64,000 bases of DNA from JAJPHF01 sp035293805 (GCA_035293805.1 DATGMD010000036.1:8852-72851), one strand, 5' to 3'; shown: positions 36,220 through 46,712, numbered from the stretch's first letter. Numbers and translations are program-made. Notes: generated by a model from the letters alone, not told the origin.

Positions 36220-36735
36220 CTAACGCACGAGACGGACCAACTCGAAGAGGAGGTTTGTGGCATCCAGCAGGCGGTTGATCTGGGTCTGCCGTCTCTGATT
36301 CTGTACACGCTTCAGCCGCCACACGCTCTCGCTGGGATCGGGTGAATCCGCCTCGTAGTCGTCCAGCCGTTGCAGGACGATATGCGGGTAGCTGGTCGTA
36401 AACTCTTGCACCTCGCTGATGCTACCCGTCGGCGTGACCGTTTGCGCGATCGGCCCCCCGGCGGGATCCGCCGTCACGAACTGAATCGCCTGCCACGTCA
36501 GTTCCTCGACGACGGCCAGACGGAGCTGCGCGGGCGGGATGCTCCGGGGCAGGGACATCACCCCGAGGCGGTTCGGGTCCGCGTGGTACTTACGCAACAG
36601 GTCCAGGTGATCGCAGCGCCCTTCGAGAACATCCTGGACCCGTTGAAACAGCACTTGTGAGAATTGCCGTTCCGCCTCGGTATAGTCAGCCCGCCGGCGG
36701 GGCGCCCGGAGGCCGTTCAGGTTACCCTTAGCCAT
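36220..36735 (-). CDS. Hypothetical cytoplasmic protein
   Basis: 171 residues from the ATG at 36735 (GGGAGG upstream). It starts MAKGNLNGLRAPRRRADYTE and continues with helical, Gln-rich segments (EELTWQAIQFVTADPAGGP, SVWRLKRVQNQRRQTQINRL). No signal peptide or membrane segment is seen. The family is not recognised. It is convergent with the large secreted gene and just downstream of a micro-ORF on the same strand. Confidence 0.55.
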   Translation of the reverse strand: MAKGNLNGLRAPRRRADYTEAERQFSQVLFQRVQDVLEGRCDHLDLLRKYHADPNRLGVMSLPRSIPPAQLRLAVVEELTWQAIQFVTADPAGGPIAQTVTPTGSISEVQEFTTSYPHIVLQRLDDYEADSPDPSESVWRLKRVQNQRRQTQINRLLDATNLLFELVRLVR

Positions 36736-36797
36736 CCTTGCCGTCCTCCCGCAGCCCGCCGGTGCGCCACGCAGGCCGCCCGCACCTCCCACGCCCG

Positions 36798-36929
36798 CTA
36801 GAGTACGAGAGCGGCCACGGCAGGGGCTAGCCCCAGACGGCGCACAAGCGCCGTCGCGAGCGCCGACACCACGGCGGAAAGGACCGCGACACGCAGCACC
36901 ACGCGGAGTGGGCGCAACAACCAGCTCAT
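36798..36929 (-). CDS. 43-residue hydrophobic micro-protein
   Basis: A short frame with an excellent GGAGGAG site five nucleotides before the ATG at 36929. It encodes MSWLLRPLRVVLRVAVLSAV then VSALATALVRR and ends VAALVL. The central helix with flanking arginines looks like a single membrane-spanning or membrane-associated segment. It lies 62 bp upstream of the hypothetical gene at 36220 and might be its partner. Evidence rests only on the ribosome-binding site and composition, so confidence is limited. Confidence 0.45.
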   Translation of the reverse strand: MSWLLRPLRVVLRVAVLSAVVSALATALVRRLGLAPAVAALVL

Positions 36930-37058
36930 CGTCTCCTCCCCTTGCGATCGTCAGATGACGCCTCGACCCGCAGTGAGTATGCCACGCTCCGCGTACTCGA
37001 CACCGCCTTCGACTCGCTCAATCGGCCAGCCTGCGGCTCATCCAGAAGCGCCGCGCGG

Positions 37059-38342
37059 TCAGCCGGGGCGGAGCAGTTGTTGCGCCAGATAGATGACGCA
37101 GGCGACGCTGACGATCGCGGTCGTCGCCCAGCCCACCCCGGCCAGCAGGCCCGACACCCGATGCGTGCCCATCACGCGCGGAGAGCGAGCCAGTACGAGC
37201 AGGAGCACCAGCAGCACCGGGGTGCCCAGACCGCCGAGGATGCTGGCGGCGAACAACAATTGGATCGGTTCCATGCCCAGGTGGGTCATGGCCGCTCCCA
37301 GCACCAGACTGCCGAGCATGACAGCATAGAAGCGCCAGCTGCACCGGCCCAGCGGGACGTCGAGGCCACGGCGCCAGTCGAAGGCGGCGCACACGACATA
37401 CCCGCTGGTGGCAGCGAGGATGGGCAGGGCGAGGACCGCGCTGGCGAGCAGGCCCACCGCGAACAACGCCTCGGCCCACACGCCGGCCAGCGGCGCCAGC
37501 GCCGCGGCCGCATCCTGCGCGGTCGCCACAGGCTGCCCCGCGACCCCGAGCGTGGCGCCCGTCCCCACGACGATCGCCCAGAACACGAGCACGGTAAAGA
37601 CCATGCCGCCGGCCGCATCCCACTCGACCCACCGCAGCAGGTGGAGCGGCGGGCGCTCCTCCGCCATCTCGATGGTCTCCCAGAAGTACACGTAGCTGGT
37701 CAGGGTCGTGCCGAGGAGGGCCAGGATCGCCGCCACGTAATCGGGAGTGAGCTGGAGGGACGGCACCACCGTATGCTGTACGACCTCGCTCCAGGCGGGA
37801 CGAGCGAGCGCCGCCGCCGCGAAGTAGGCGAGGAAGATCAGTAGCACGTAGCCCAGAAGCCGCGCCACCTGTCGGTAGCTGCCCAGTGCTAAGAGTGCGC
37901 CGATCCCGAGCGTGAGCGGGACCACGAACCACGGCCAGGGCAGGCCGGTGAGCAGCTCCAGCGCGGCGGCGCCGGCCTCGAGGTCCGCGCCGATGGTGAT
38001 GAGGTTCACGCCTACAACCAGCACCATCGCCGCCAGCGCCCAGCGGAAGCCGAGTTGCTCGCGAACGACCGTTTCCAGGTCGCTCCGCGTCACGGCTCCC
38101 ACACGCGCGCTGATCACCTGGATGGCGACGAGCATTGGCAGGAGGAGGACGACGAGCCAGGCCAGCCCGTAGATGGTCGTGGCCCCGACCACCGCCAATG
38201 TAGCCACGGTCGTGGGGTCATTATCCGCCGCCCCGGCGATGACGCCAGCTCCCAGGTGGCGCAGCAGAGCGCCAGAGCGGGCCGACTGCCGACCTGGTTC
38301 TTCGCGCGGGCCCTCGTTCACGGGCGCACCTCGGCGCGGCAT
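37059..38342 (-). CDS. Atypical Nramp-family membrane transporter
   Basis: A 427-residue membrane protein with about eleven helices in the Nramp/LeuT arrangement (GAGVIAGAADNDPTTVATLA near residue 38; LLGTTLTSYVYFWETIEMAE near residue 200). Canonical Nramp manganese/iron transporters have DPGN in helix 1 and a metal-binding Met-Pro-His in helix 6. Here these are DNDPTT and GTTLTSY, so the metal site is rewired. Similar divergent Nramp-related clades transport magnesium or other solutes. The start at 38342 is kept, but a GTG seven codons later with GAGGTG upstream is an equally good start. Confidence 0.82.
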   Translation of the reverse strand: MPRRGAPVNEGPREEPGRQSARSGALLRHLGAGVIAGAADNDPTTVATLAVVGATTIYGLAWLVVLLLPMLVAIQVISARVGAVTRSDLETVVREQLGFRWALAAMVLVVGVNLITIGADLEAGAAALELLTGLPWPWFVVPLTLGIGALLALGSYRQVARLLGYVLLIFLAYFAAAALARPAWSEVVQHTVVPSLQLTPDYVAAILALLGTTLTSYVYFWETIEMAEERPPLHLLRWVEWDAAGGMVFTVLVFWAIVVGTGATLGVAGQPVATAQDAAAALAPLAGVWAEALFAVGLLASAVLALPILAATSGYVVCAAFDWRRGLDVPLGRCSWRFYAVMLGSLVLGAAMTHLGMEPIQLLFAASILGGLGTPVLLVLLLVLARSPRVMGTHRVSGLLAGVGWATTAIVSVACVIYLAQQLLRPG

Positions 38343-38460
38343 TGCAGCAGGCGCGGCCCGGCAGCAGCCCGCGCGCCGGCCCGGGCGCTCCCCTCGTCAG
38401 CGGGATGATGATACGCGACGCACGAGTAGCCCCACGCCCGCAACGGGGCCTGGCGCGGCG

Positions 38461-39369
38461 TTACTCGCCCTCCTGCTCGGCCCGGATCGCGGCGTCTTCC
38501 TCGGCCCGGACCCAGGCCAGAACGACCCAGATCAGTGGGCAGATGTCGACCAGCTCCGGCAGCACCGCCAGAACTACCCCGGCGGTCTGCTGGTCCATCA
38601 AAGGGCTCAGCCCCCATGACGCAGTACGATCCTGATAGATCGGATACAGCAGCGATTGCGAGACGATAAGCACGAAACCGAACCCGCCGCTCACGAGGGA
38701 GGTCATCACGACCGCGACGATCGCCTGCCCGTAGGCGGACCCGGCCAGGTCACCGGGCTGGCGCACCATCACCCAGAACAACAGGCCCGTGGCCAGGAAG
38801 CTGAGCTGAGCGAGCGTGTGCAGCACCGCGTTCTGCACCGAAGCTTGATAGACGATGGGCACATGCCAGACGAACAGGGCTGCTACGTCGAGCAGCCCCA
38901 CGACGAGCGGCTGCGTGAGCAGCGCCCCGGCGCCGCGTGCTGACTCGGCCCATCTCGCTGGGAAACGGCTCGTCCAGGGCGATAGGAGCGCCGCGCGCAG
39001 CGGCTCGCGCGGCCGGCCCCAGAGCAGCAGCGGTGGCGCCGTGGTCGACAGCAGATCGTACTGCCCCATGTGAGCTGAGAGCAGGGCCAGCGCCAAGGGG
39101 TCCAGCGGCGAGCAGATCGCGGCGAACACGACGAGCAGGCCGCTGCCGAAGGCCGCCGCGCGCCACGCGGGGTGCGCATCCCACCGCTCGCCGCGACGCC
39201 CCAAGCGCCGGATCCCGCCGCCATACAGGGCCGCGAGCACGACGAGGGGGAGCCAGAGGAGTGGGGCGAGATTCCACCAGGTCCAGAGGTCCGCGGGGAC
39301 GGGAAACCGGGGCGAGGCACCCGGCCCCGCCAGTGGTACGAGCGAGACGCCGAGCGCCGGCCAGCGCAT
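38461..39369 (-). CDS. CtaG-like (caa3-type) cytochrome oxidase assembly membrane protein
   Basis: 302 residues, seven to eight membrane helices. Segments LLWLPLVVLAALYGGGIRRL, then SPLDPLALALLSAHMGQYDLL and FVWHVPIVYQASVQNAVLHTL show the conserved H, M and Q/H residues of the CtaG_caa3 (DUF1404-type) family. This family is associated with copper delivery to CuA or CuB oxidases. No oxidase subunit gene is adjacent. The start at 39369 is the first methionine in a sensible membrane-protein context; its ribosome-binding site is weak, so a longer N-terminus is possible. Confidence 0.83.
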   Translation of the reverse strand: MRWPALGVSLVPLAGPGASPRFPVPADLWTWWNLAPLLWLPLVVLAALYGGGIRRLGRRGERWDAHPAWRAAAFGSGLLVVFAAICSPLDPLALALLSAHMGQYDLLSTTAPPLLLWGRPREPLRAALLSPWTSRFPARWAESARGAGALLTQPLVVGLLDVAALFVWHVPIVYQASVQNAVLHTLAQLSFLATGLLFWVMVRQPGDLAGSAYGQAIVAVVMTSLVSGGFGFVLIVSQSLLYPIYQDRTASWGLSPLMDQQTAGVVLAVLPELVDICPLIWVVLAWVRAEEDAAIRAEQEGE

Positions 39370-39673
39370 ACCCAAGCCCAGCTGTGCAGAGACGACTATT
39401 TTTGCCGTGCCGAGCCCACGGCCGCCCGGCCGTGGCCGTGCGCGGCGGCCATGACGGCGCGGCGCACATGAACGCACGCCCGCTGGCGTCCTGCCGAACT
39501 ATACTCATTTGCCAGCGGCGCCCGAAAACCGGTAGCGTCTGGCCCGGCCATGGCTGAGGGCTGGCCAGGAATGGCCGGCGCGTGATTTGGTGTTCTGGGC
39601 AGGGAGCAACAGTCCCCAGCGAACTGAGACGCCGGGCCCCGCTATGACGGGCGCGTGTGCGGTGGCCAGACCA

Positions 39674-39712
39674 GAGAGGGCCAGGTAAGAGTGGATCTCA
39701 CCTGGCCCTCTC
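39674..39712 (-). terminator. 13-bp stem hairpin downstream of the tRNA-like fragment
   Basis: GAGAGGGCCAGGT at 39674-39686 pairs perfectly with 39700-39712 across a 13-nt loop. It lies 31 bp beyond the 3' end of the minus-strand tRNA-like fragment, the usual place for a tRNA terminator. No T-tract is present, so this is suggestive only. Confidence 0.45.
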
Positions 39713-39743
39713 GGACTAGCGTCATCACGCCGCTTGCTTGAGT

Positions 39744-39780
39744 GAGCCGCCAGGGACTTGAACCCTGAACCCGCTGCGGT
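39744..39780 (-). other. tRNA 3'-end-like fragment (T arm and acceptor 3' strand)
   Basis: On the minus strand the sequence CAGGGTTCAAGTCCCTG forms a perfect five-pair T stem with a TTCAAGT loop, followed by GCGGCTC and A, as in the 3' end of a tRNA. A complement GAGCCGC occurs about 90 nt upstream, but the sequence between them lacks a recognisable D arm and anticodon loop, so no complete tRNA is present. tRNA 3' ends are classic attachment sites for integrases, so this may be the scar of an integration at the island edge. Confidence 0.4.
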
Positions 39781-40047
39781 GGAAGCGGCGCGGGCCGGGA
39801 CGCGGGGCGCAGCGGGGCGGGCCGGCGACGCGGCTCCTGGCGGCACCGCCCACCTGCGCATCACCACGTTTGGCCTGCCACTTGCCGTGGCGAAAATCGA
39901 CGCCGCGCGCTTCGCGCCGCCGCCCGCCACGAGCCCCTTCCTGCAGCGCCTGGGCCTCGCCCCGTAGCCCGCGCCCCCGAACCTCGCCAGTCGCGGCGGA
40001 ATCCACTACACTCGACGGCGCGGCCGCGCGGTGGCGGCGCGCCAGGG

Positions 40048-40074
40048 TGTCGAACTTCGGGCGCGGGCGCGGAA
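40048..40074 (+). promoter_or_regulatory. 27-bp island motif, copy 1 (before nurA-like gene)
   Basis: TGTCGAACTT at 40048-40057 and GGGCGCGGAA at 40065-40074. It ends 65 bp before the NurA-like ATG. Related copies occur at 51246, 53486, 59933 and 60007, each before the first gene of an apparent cas transcription unit. Confidence 0.55.
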
Positions 40075-40139
40075 CCAGGAGCGAGGGGCGAGCGCGCGCC
40101 GGGGCGTGCTGGCGCCCCGGCGCGGGAGCGGAGGGCAGC

Positions 40140-41682
<1,543 letters not shown>

Positions 41683-41740
41683 GATGCTCGTCGCCGTCCA
41701 CCGGCATCGAGGGGGCCCGGCGGCGACCAGGAGGTGAGGA

Positions 41741-42943
41741 ATGCCCAATCTCCGTAGCCTAGCGGTGACGCTAGAAACCGTCACGCCGCTCTTTCTCGCG
41801 GGGGCCCAACCGCGCGCGAAGCCCGAGCTGCGGCCGCCCGCGTTCCGCGGCGCGCTGCGCTATTGGCTCCGGGCGGCCCTCGGCGGCGCGCTGGGCGACA
41901 ACGCTGCGGCTGTGGGGCACGCGGAGGCCGCGGTCTTCGGCAGCCCGGAGGCGACGCAGGGTGGCGCCTCGGCAGTTACGGTCCGCCTCCGGCACGGCGC
42001 GCTGCCGGAGGCGCAAGCCTACCAGCGGGGACCCACGAGAACGATTCCCAGGGAGGGCCGTCCCCCGCTGCGGCAGCCTACCGGGCGCGATTATCTATAC
42101 TGGTCGATGGCCGAGAGTGGCAATCGCGAGCGGGGCAATTGGCAGGCGGCGAAGCAATACTATCCCGCGGAGAGCACACAGTTCACCCTTGAGCTTGGCC
42201 TCCGTCCGGGCGCACGAGACGACGCGCTGAATGAGGCTCTGGCCGCGCTCTGGCTCCTCGTGCAGCTCGGCGGTGTAGGATCACGGTCGCGCCGCACGGC
42301 CGGCAGTCTCAGCGTACGCGAGGGCGTCGAGTCAGGAGGGTTGCGCTTCGCACTCGCGGGGAGCGACCCGACCCACCTGGCCGACGAGCTTGGCGCCGGG
42401 CTGTGCCGCGTGCGCGAGCAGTTTGCCCCCCACGGCCGCACCGACGTATCTGTGCCGACCGCCTTTGACGTGCTGCACCCGGCGGCGTGCGGGGTGTGGC
42501 TGCTCGGCGTGTGGCCGACGCCGCGCGACGCCGTAGAGGCGGTGGGAGCGGCCTTGCGCGATTTCCGCACCTATCGCGAACCGGACCATCAGAACGTGGC
42601 GCGCTGGCTGCAGGGGGCGGCGATCCCGACGGTGGAGCGCGCCGCATTCGGGCTACCGATTCCATATCGGTATGCCAACGGGTCCTCTGGCACCGTCCAG
42701 GCGCAGCTCGATAGTCGTCGAATAGAGCGGCGAGCCTCGCCACTGTGGCTCCACGTGTCCAGGACGACCGAGGGCAAAGGCGTGGGCATTGCCACACTCT
42801 TCCGTGCCCGCTTCCTGCCCGAGGGGGCACAATTGGCCGCGGGCGGCGGGCGCCCGACGCTCCCGCCGCCGTCCGACTACCAGCTTATCGAGCGCTGGAT
42901 TACCGAGAGCTTCCCGAATGCACGCGAGGCGCGCTATGTCTGA
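41741..42943 (+). CDS. cmr1: CRISPR type III-B RAMP protein Cmr1
   Basis: 400 residues, a Cas7-group RAMP that caps the target-RNA 3' end of the Cmr complex. The start (AGGAGGTGAGGA upstream) begins with TLETVTPLFLAGAQPRAKPE, followed by LRPPAFRGALRYWLRAALGG and AAVFGSPEATQGGASAVTV, the standard Cmr1 N-terminal RRM and glycine-rich loop. A second RRM-like part includes LWLLVQLGGVGSRSRRTAGS. It starts the cmr operon and overlaps cas10 by 8 bp. Confidence 0.92.
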   Translation: MPNLRSLAVTLETVTPLFLAGAQPRAKPELRPPAFRGALRYWLRAALGGALGDNAAAVGHAEAAVFGSPEATQGGASAVTVRLRHGALPEAQAYQRGPTRTIPREGRPPLRQPTGRDYLYWSMAESGNRERGNWQAAKQYYPAESTQFTLELGLRPGARDDALNEALAALWLLVQLGGVGSRSRRTAGSLSVREGVESGGLRFALAGSDPTHLADELGAGLCRVREQFAPHGRTDVSVPTAFDVLHPAACGVWLLGVWPTPRDAVEAVGAALRDFRTYREPDHQNVARWLQGAAIPTVERAAFGLPIPYRYANGSSGTVQAQLDSRRIERRASPLWLHVSRTTEGKGVGIATLFRARFLPEGAQLAAGGGRPTLPPPSDYQLIERWITESFPNAREARYV

Positions 42944-44708
42944 TGCTGTGCTGATTTTCACCTTTAGCCCGGTGCAGACGTTTATCGCCGAAGCGCGGCG
43001 GGTGAGCGATCTGCGCGCGGGGAGCCAGACGCTGGTGGCGCTCGCCAGGGCCGCGGGGACCGTGCTCCAGCAGCACGGCGAGCTCGTCTATCCGGCGAAC
43101 GTGGACGCGTCACAGGACGCGCCGAACAAGCTGGTAGCGCTCGTGCCCTGGGAGCGCGCGGAGGCCGCCGTCCGCGCGGCGCAGGCAGCATTGCTCGCGG
43201 AGTGGCAGCGGCTCGCGGGGGCGGCGCGGGAGCGGTTTCGGCGGGACGTCGGCGCGCTGGCGCCCCAGGGCGACGCCATCTGGGAGGAGACCTGGCAGCG
43301 TCAAACACACACCTTGTGGGAGGTGTACTGGGCGGCCGCCGCCCAGGACGGCTGCCCCTACGCCGAGGCCTACGAGCAGGCCAGCCGCGCGGTGGAGGCG
43401 GCCAAGCGGACGCGCGCCTTTGCGCCCGCCGAGGAGCCGGGGCTGAAGGACAGCCTGAGCGGCCGCCGCGCGGCGCTGCACCTCGCCGGTCAGGATGCCA
43501 GAGCATACTGGCTCGCCGCGAGCGAGGCCGCGCCCCCGGCCCGGCTCCGCCCCGGCGGCCGCGAGCGCCTGGACGCGCTCGGCGTGATCAAACGGTTCAG
43601 TCCGCTTGCAGAAGGGGCGCGGCTGGCCTCGACCAGCACGGTGGCCAGCGCCGACTTCCTCGCGCGAGCCCGTCCCCACCTCGCCGCCTATCGCTCGGCG
43701 GTGGAAGCACTGCACCCCTACAAAGTCCGCGGCGATCCCGATTGGCCGTACGACGGAGACCTGCTGTACCGGGAGACCCTGACCCCGGCGAGGTTGCAGG
43801 ACAGCTACGGGCTACAGCAGCCGGACGATAGCGCGCTGGAGCGAGCGCGCGAGGCGTTGCACCATCTCTCCCGCGAGGCAGGCGGGCCCCCCTCGCCCTA
43901 CTACGCCGTGCTGGTGCTCGACGGCGACGACATGGGCGCGCGCGTGGCCGATGGAGCCCGGGGCGGCCCGGCGGCGCACCGCCGATTAAGCGAGCGCCTG
44001 GCGGCGTTCGCGGCCGGGGCGCTCGCGGCGATGACGCCGTACGAAGCACAGCCGGTGTATGCCGGGGGCGACGACGTGCTGCTGCTCGTCCCGCTGGCCC
44101 GGGCGTTGCCGCTGGCGCAGGTGTTGGCCCAACAATTCTTTGAGGTGACGGGATGCACGGCGTCCGCTGGGCTGGCCATCGCCCACCACCTCTACCCGCT
44201 GGATGCGACCTTGCAGGCGGCGCGCGCCGCCGAGCAGCGGGCAAAATTGGTGCGGGGCAAGGCGGCGGTGGGGGTGCGCGTGGTGCGGCGCAGTGGCGAG
44301 ACGACGGACCTGCGCAGTCCGTGGGCGGCGATGGGCGACACGTTTAGTGCATTGGTCGAATTGTTCCGGGAGGACCGCGACGGCCCGCCGTTGTCCGGTC
44401 GCTTCGCCTACGAGGTCGTGGGCATCGCGGCGGCGCTACCGGCCGCCGATGCGCGCCTGGAGGGGGAGCTGCGGCGGCTGCTGGGCCGTCATCGGCAGGC
44501 GGGCCACCCGCGGGCGCCCGCCCCGGACGAGTGGGCGACGCGGCTCCGCGCGTGGGCGGCAGCGCTGGGCGAGACGACCGCGCAGGAGCCGGACGGGCAC
44601 GATCCGGCCGGTGCCCCCTCGGAGCCGGCGGCAGCGCGGGAGGCGACGAGCGAACTCGGGCGCTGGCTGGTGTTCGCGCGGTTCGTGGCCGCGGGAGGGC
44701 GCGACTGA
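42936..44708 (+). CDS. cas10: Cas10/Cmr2, type III-B large subunit without HD domain
   Basis: 590 residues. The protein begins directly with the first ferredoxin-like Palm region (LIFTFSPVQTFIAEARRVSD), so the N-terminal HD nuclease seen in many Cas10 proteins is absent. The cyclase-like Palm has LDGDDMGARV near residue 328 and the catalytic GGDD at residues 377-380 (VYAGGDDVLLLV), so synthesis of cyclic oligoadenylate upon target RNA binding is expected. The C-terminal part is helical. The ATG at 42936 overlaps the end of cmr1. Immunity probably works through the second messenger rather than DNA cleavage by Cas10. Confidence 0.93.
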   Translation: MSDAVLIFTFSPVQTFIAEARRVSDLRAGSQTLVALARAAGTVLQQHGELVYPANVDASQDAPNKLVALVPWERAEAAVRAAQAALLAEWQRLAGAARERFRRDVGALAPQGDAIWEETWQRQTHTLWEVYWAAAAQDGCPYAEAYEQASRAVEAAKRTRAFAPAEEPGLKDSLSGRRAALHLAGQDARAYWLAASEAAPPARLRPGGRERLDALGVIKRFSPLAEGARLASTSTVASADFLARARPHLAAYRSAVEALHPYKVRGDPDWPYDGDLLYRETLTPARLQDSYGLQQPDDSALERAREALHHLSREAGGPPSPYYAVLVLDGDDMGARVADGARGGPAAHRRLSERLAAFAAGALAAMTPYEAQPVYAGGDDVLLLVPLARALPLAQVLAQQFFEVTGCTASAGLAIAHHLYPLDATLQAARAAEQRAKLVRGKAAVGVRVVRRSGETTDLRSPWAAMGDTFSALVELFREDRDGPPLSGRFAYEVVGIAAALPAADARLEGELRRLLGRHRQAGHPRAPAPDEWATRLRAWAAALGETTAQEPDGHDPAGAPSEPAAAREATSELGRWLVFARFVAAGGRD

Positions 44709-45778
44709 TGGACCTCTTCCTGGAACCGGTCGACGTGTGGCTGTTCCGCGATGGGCGCCCGTTCGACGCCCTCAGCGACCATCGGGCCGAAAGCGTCTTC
44801 CCGCCGTATCCCACGGTGCTCCAGGGCGCGATTCGGTCGCACCATCTGGTCGTTCAGGGCGTGGACCTGCGCGACCAGCGGGCGATTGCCGCGGCGGTCG
44901 GCACCGCGGACGACTTCAAGGACTTGCGGCTGCGCGGTCCGTTCCTGGCCCGGCGGGCAGCCGATACGGTAGTGCGGTTCCTGCCGCAGCCGGCCGACTC
45001 CATCGCCCTTCAGCGCGATGGCCGTTGGACTTTGCAGCCGGCCGCGCCGCCCCAACCGCCGCCCGCCACCTTGCTCACCAGCGCGCCCACGCCACGGCTG
45101 CTCGGTCTGGCGGACGCGCCGACGAAGGGCCGCGCGGGCCTGTGGCTGGCTGAGGCGGACTTGCGAGCCTACCTGCGGGGCGAGCCGGTCCGCGCCGTGG
45201 AAGGCGACACGCTGTTCTGCCGCGAGAGCCGCCTCGGCATCGGCATCAACGACGCTCGACGGACCAGCGAGGAGGGCGCGCTGTACGAGGCCGACTTCAT
45301 CCGGCCGCGGACAGACGTCGGGCTGTTGGCCGAGGTGCAAGGCTACACGGGTTGGCCGCCGCGGGGGCTGCTGCGGCTCGGCGGCGAGGCCCGCGGCGCC
45401 TCGTTCGAGCAGGTGTCGGCGCTCCGCTGGCCGGCGCCGCCGGACCCGCTGCCGGCGCGCTTCAAGCTGTACTTCGCGACGCCGACCTTCTTCCGCGATG
45501 GCTGGCGCCCGCTGGGCGAGGACTGGGGCGCTTACTTCGACGGCGGCGTCGAGCTCGTGGCGGCGGCGGTCGGGCGCTACGAGAGCGTGGGCGGCTTCGA
45601 TCTGGCCCGCGCCAGCCACAAGCCCGCACGGCGCTACGTGCCGGCCGGCAGCGTCTATTACTTCGAGAGCGGCGGCGCGGCGCGGCTGCGTCCCGGCCTC
45701 GTGCAGCAGGCCGTGACGGATTGGGGCGCGGCGATCGGGTTCGGGCAGATACTGGTCGAGGAGTGGGACCGTGTTTGA
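44708..45778 (+). CDS. cmr3: CRISPR type III-B protein Cmr3
   Basis: 356 residues, the Cas5-group subunit that binds the crRNA 5' handle together with Cas10. It begins MDLFLEPVDVWLFRDGRPFD, a hallmark of Cmr3, with later FPPYPTVLQGAIRS, ESRLGIGIN and ALYEADFIRPRTDVGLLAEV. The C-terminal half has SVGGFDLARASHKPARRYVP and WGAAIGFGQILVEEW. The start overlaps the cas10 stop by one base (TGATG), indicating tight translational coupling. Confidence 0.93.
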   Translation: MDLFLEPVDVWLFRDGRPFDALSDHRAESVFPPYPTVLQGAIRSHHLVVQGVDLRDQRAIAAAVGTADDFKDLRLRGPFLARRAADTVVRFLPQPADSIALQRDGRWTLQPAAPPQPPPATLLTSAPTPRLLGLADAPTKGRAGLWLAEADLRAYLRGEPVRAVEGDTLFCRESRLGIGINDARRTSEEGALYEADFIRPRTDVGLLAEVQGYTGWPPRGLLRLGGEARGASFEQVSALRWPAPPDPLPARFKLYFATPTFFRDGWRPLGEDWGAYFDGGVELVAAAVGRYESVGGFDLARASHKPARRYVPAGSVYYFESGGAARLRPGLVQQAVTDWGAAIGFGQILVEEWDRV

Positions 45779-46712
45779 GGCGACGGGATTGTTGTTCATC
45801 TACGTCGAAACGCCGCTCCACGCGGGCACGGCCCGCGGGCTCGGGGCCGTCGATCTGCCGATTCAGCGCGAGCGCACCACCCAGTACCCGATCGTCCAGG
45901 CGAGTAGCCTCAAGGGCCGGCTGCGAGCCGAAGCGCAGGCGCGCGGCATGGACCGGGCCGTATGGGAGACGGTTTTCGGCCCGGCGCCGCCAGGCGCGAG
46001 CAATGGGGCCGGCGCGGCTCCGAGCGACCACGCGGGGGCTCTGTCGGTGGGCGATGCCAGCCTGCTGCTGTTCCCGGTGCGCTCGCTGGCGGGCGTCTTT
46101 GCCTGGGTGACGAGCCGCGATCTCCTGGCGCGGTTCCAGCGGCGGGCGGAGCTGGCCGGCACGCCGCCGGACTGGCGGCTGCCCGACGCGCCCGGCCGCG
46201 ACGAGGCCTGGGTGAGCGGCGACGATCTGCTTGCCGGCGGCCAGGTCGTGCTTGAAGAGTTCAGCTTCCAGCCGCGCCAGGCGCCCGATGGATCGGTGGC
46301 CGCGATCGGCGCCTGGCTCGCGGCGCACGCTCTGCCCGCCGCCGCTGCCGGCCAGGACGACGTGTACGCGTACTGGCGCGAAGTCCTGCCGCGGCGGCTG
46401 TGCGTACTGCCCGAGGACGCCTGCCGCGACTTCGCGCTGTATGCCACGGAGGTGCAGACTCACGTGCGCCTGGACCCGGGTTCGAAGACCGTGGCTGACA
46501 CCGGGCTGTGGACGACCGAGAGCCTTCCCGTGGACACCCTGCTATACGCGCCGCTATTGGCGACTGGCTCGCGAAGCGAGCGGAAGCTGGCGGCCAGCGC
46601 AGTGCTGCAAGAGGTCGCCGCGCTCGGGCTCGACCGCGTGCAGTTAGGCGGCGACGAGACGACCGGGCAAGGGATCGTGGCGCTGCGCTTCGTGCTGGGG
46701 GGCGCGTCGTGA
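45771..46712 (+). CDS. cmr4: CRISPR type III-B backbone protein Cmr4
   Basis: 313 residues from a GTG at 45771, overlapping cmr3 by 8 bp. Cmr4 forms the Cas7-type backbone and cuts target RNA every six nucleotides. The N-terminus GLLFIYVETPLHAGTARGLG, then AVDLPIQRERTTQYPIVQAS and SLKGRLRAEA is canonical. His17 and Asp28 occupy the positions of the catalytic pair described for Pyrococcus Cmr4 (H15, D26), so the slicer activity should be intact. The C-terminus carries GGDETTGQGIVALRF. Confidence 0.93.
   Translation: MFEATGLLFIYVETPLHAGTARGLGAVDLPIQRERTTQYPIVQASSLKGRLRAEAQARGMDRAVWETVFGPAPPGASNGAGAAPSDHAGALSVGDASLLLFPVRSLAGVFAWVTSRDLLARFQRRAELAGTPPDWRLPDAPGRDEAWVSGDDLLAGGQVVLEEFSFQPRQAPDGSVAAIGAWLAAHALPAAAAGQDDVYAYWREVLPRRLCVLPEDACRDFALYATEVQTHVRLDPGSKTVADTGLWTTESLPVDTLLYAPLLATGSRSERKLAASAVLQEVAALGLDRVQLGGDETTGQGIVALRFVLGGAS

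Larger units (their letters stand above)
39370..40139. other. Boundary region between the general genes and the CRISPR island
   Basis: About 770 bp without an intact gene. From left to right it contains a CtaG upstream region, a 13-bp stem hairpin (39674-39712), a tRNA 3'-end-like fragment (39744-39780), an open frame 39758-39967 ending FLQRLGLAP that could be the tail of a lost gene, and the 27-bp motif at 40048-40074. Composition changes abruptly around 39780. It looks like a junction where sequences of different origin meet. Confidence 0.5.

Noticed and set aside
39744..39836. Complete tRNA with acceptor GAGCCGC/GCGGCTC.
   Set aside because: The T arm and acceptor fit, but no D arm and no valid 7-nt anticodon loop with a T at position 33 can be drawn, so only a 3' fragment is called.
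39758..39967. Open frame on the plus strand ending FLQRLGLAP as a real gene.
   Set aside because: It begins inside the tRNA-like fragment, has no ribosome-binding site, and only the last 40 residues look protein-like. It may be a remnant but cannot be named.
42936..43100. N-terminal HD nuclease in Cas10.
   Set aside because: The protein starts directly with the Palm-type LIFTFSPVQTF segment, and the preceding in-frame residues belong to the cmr1 coding region.
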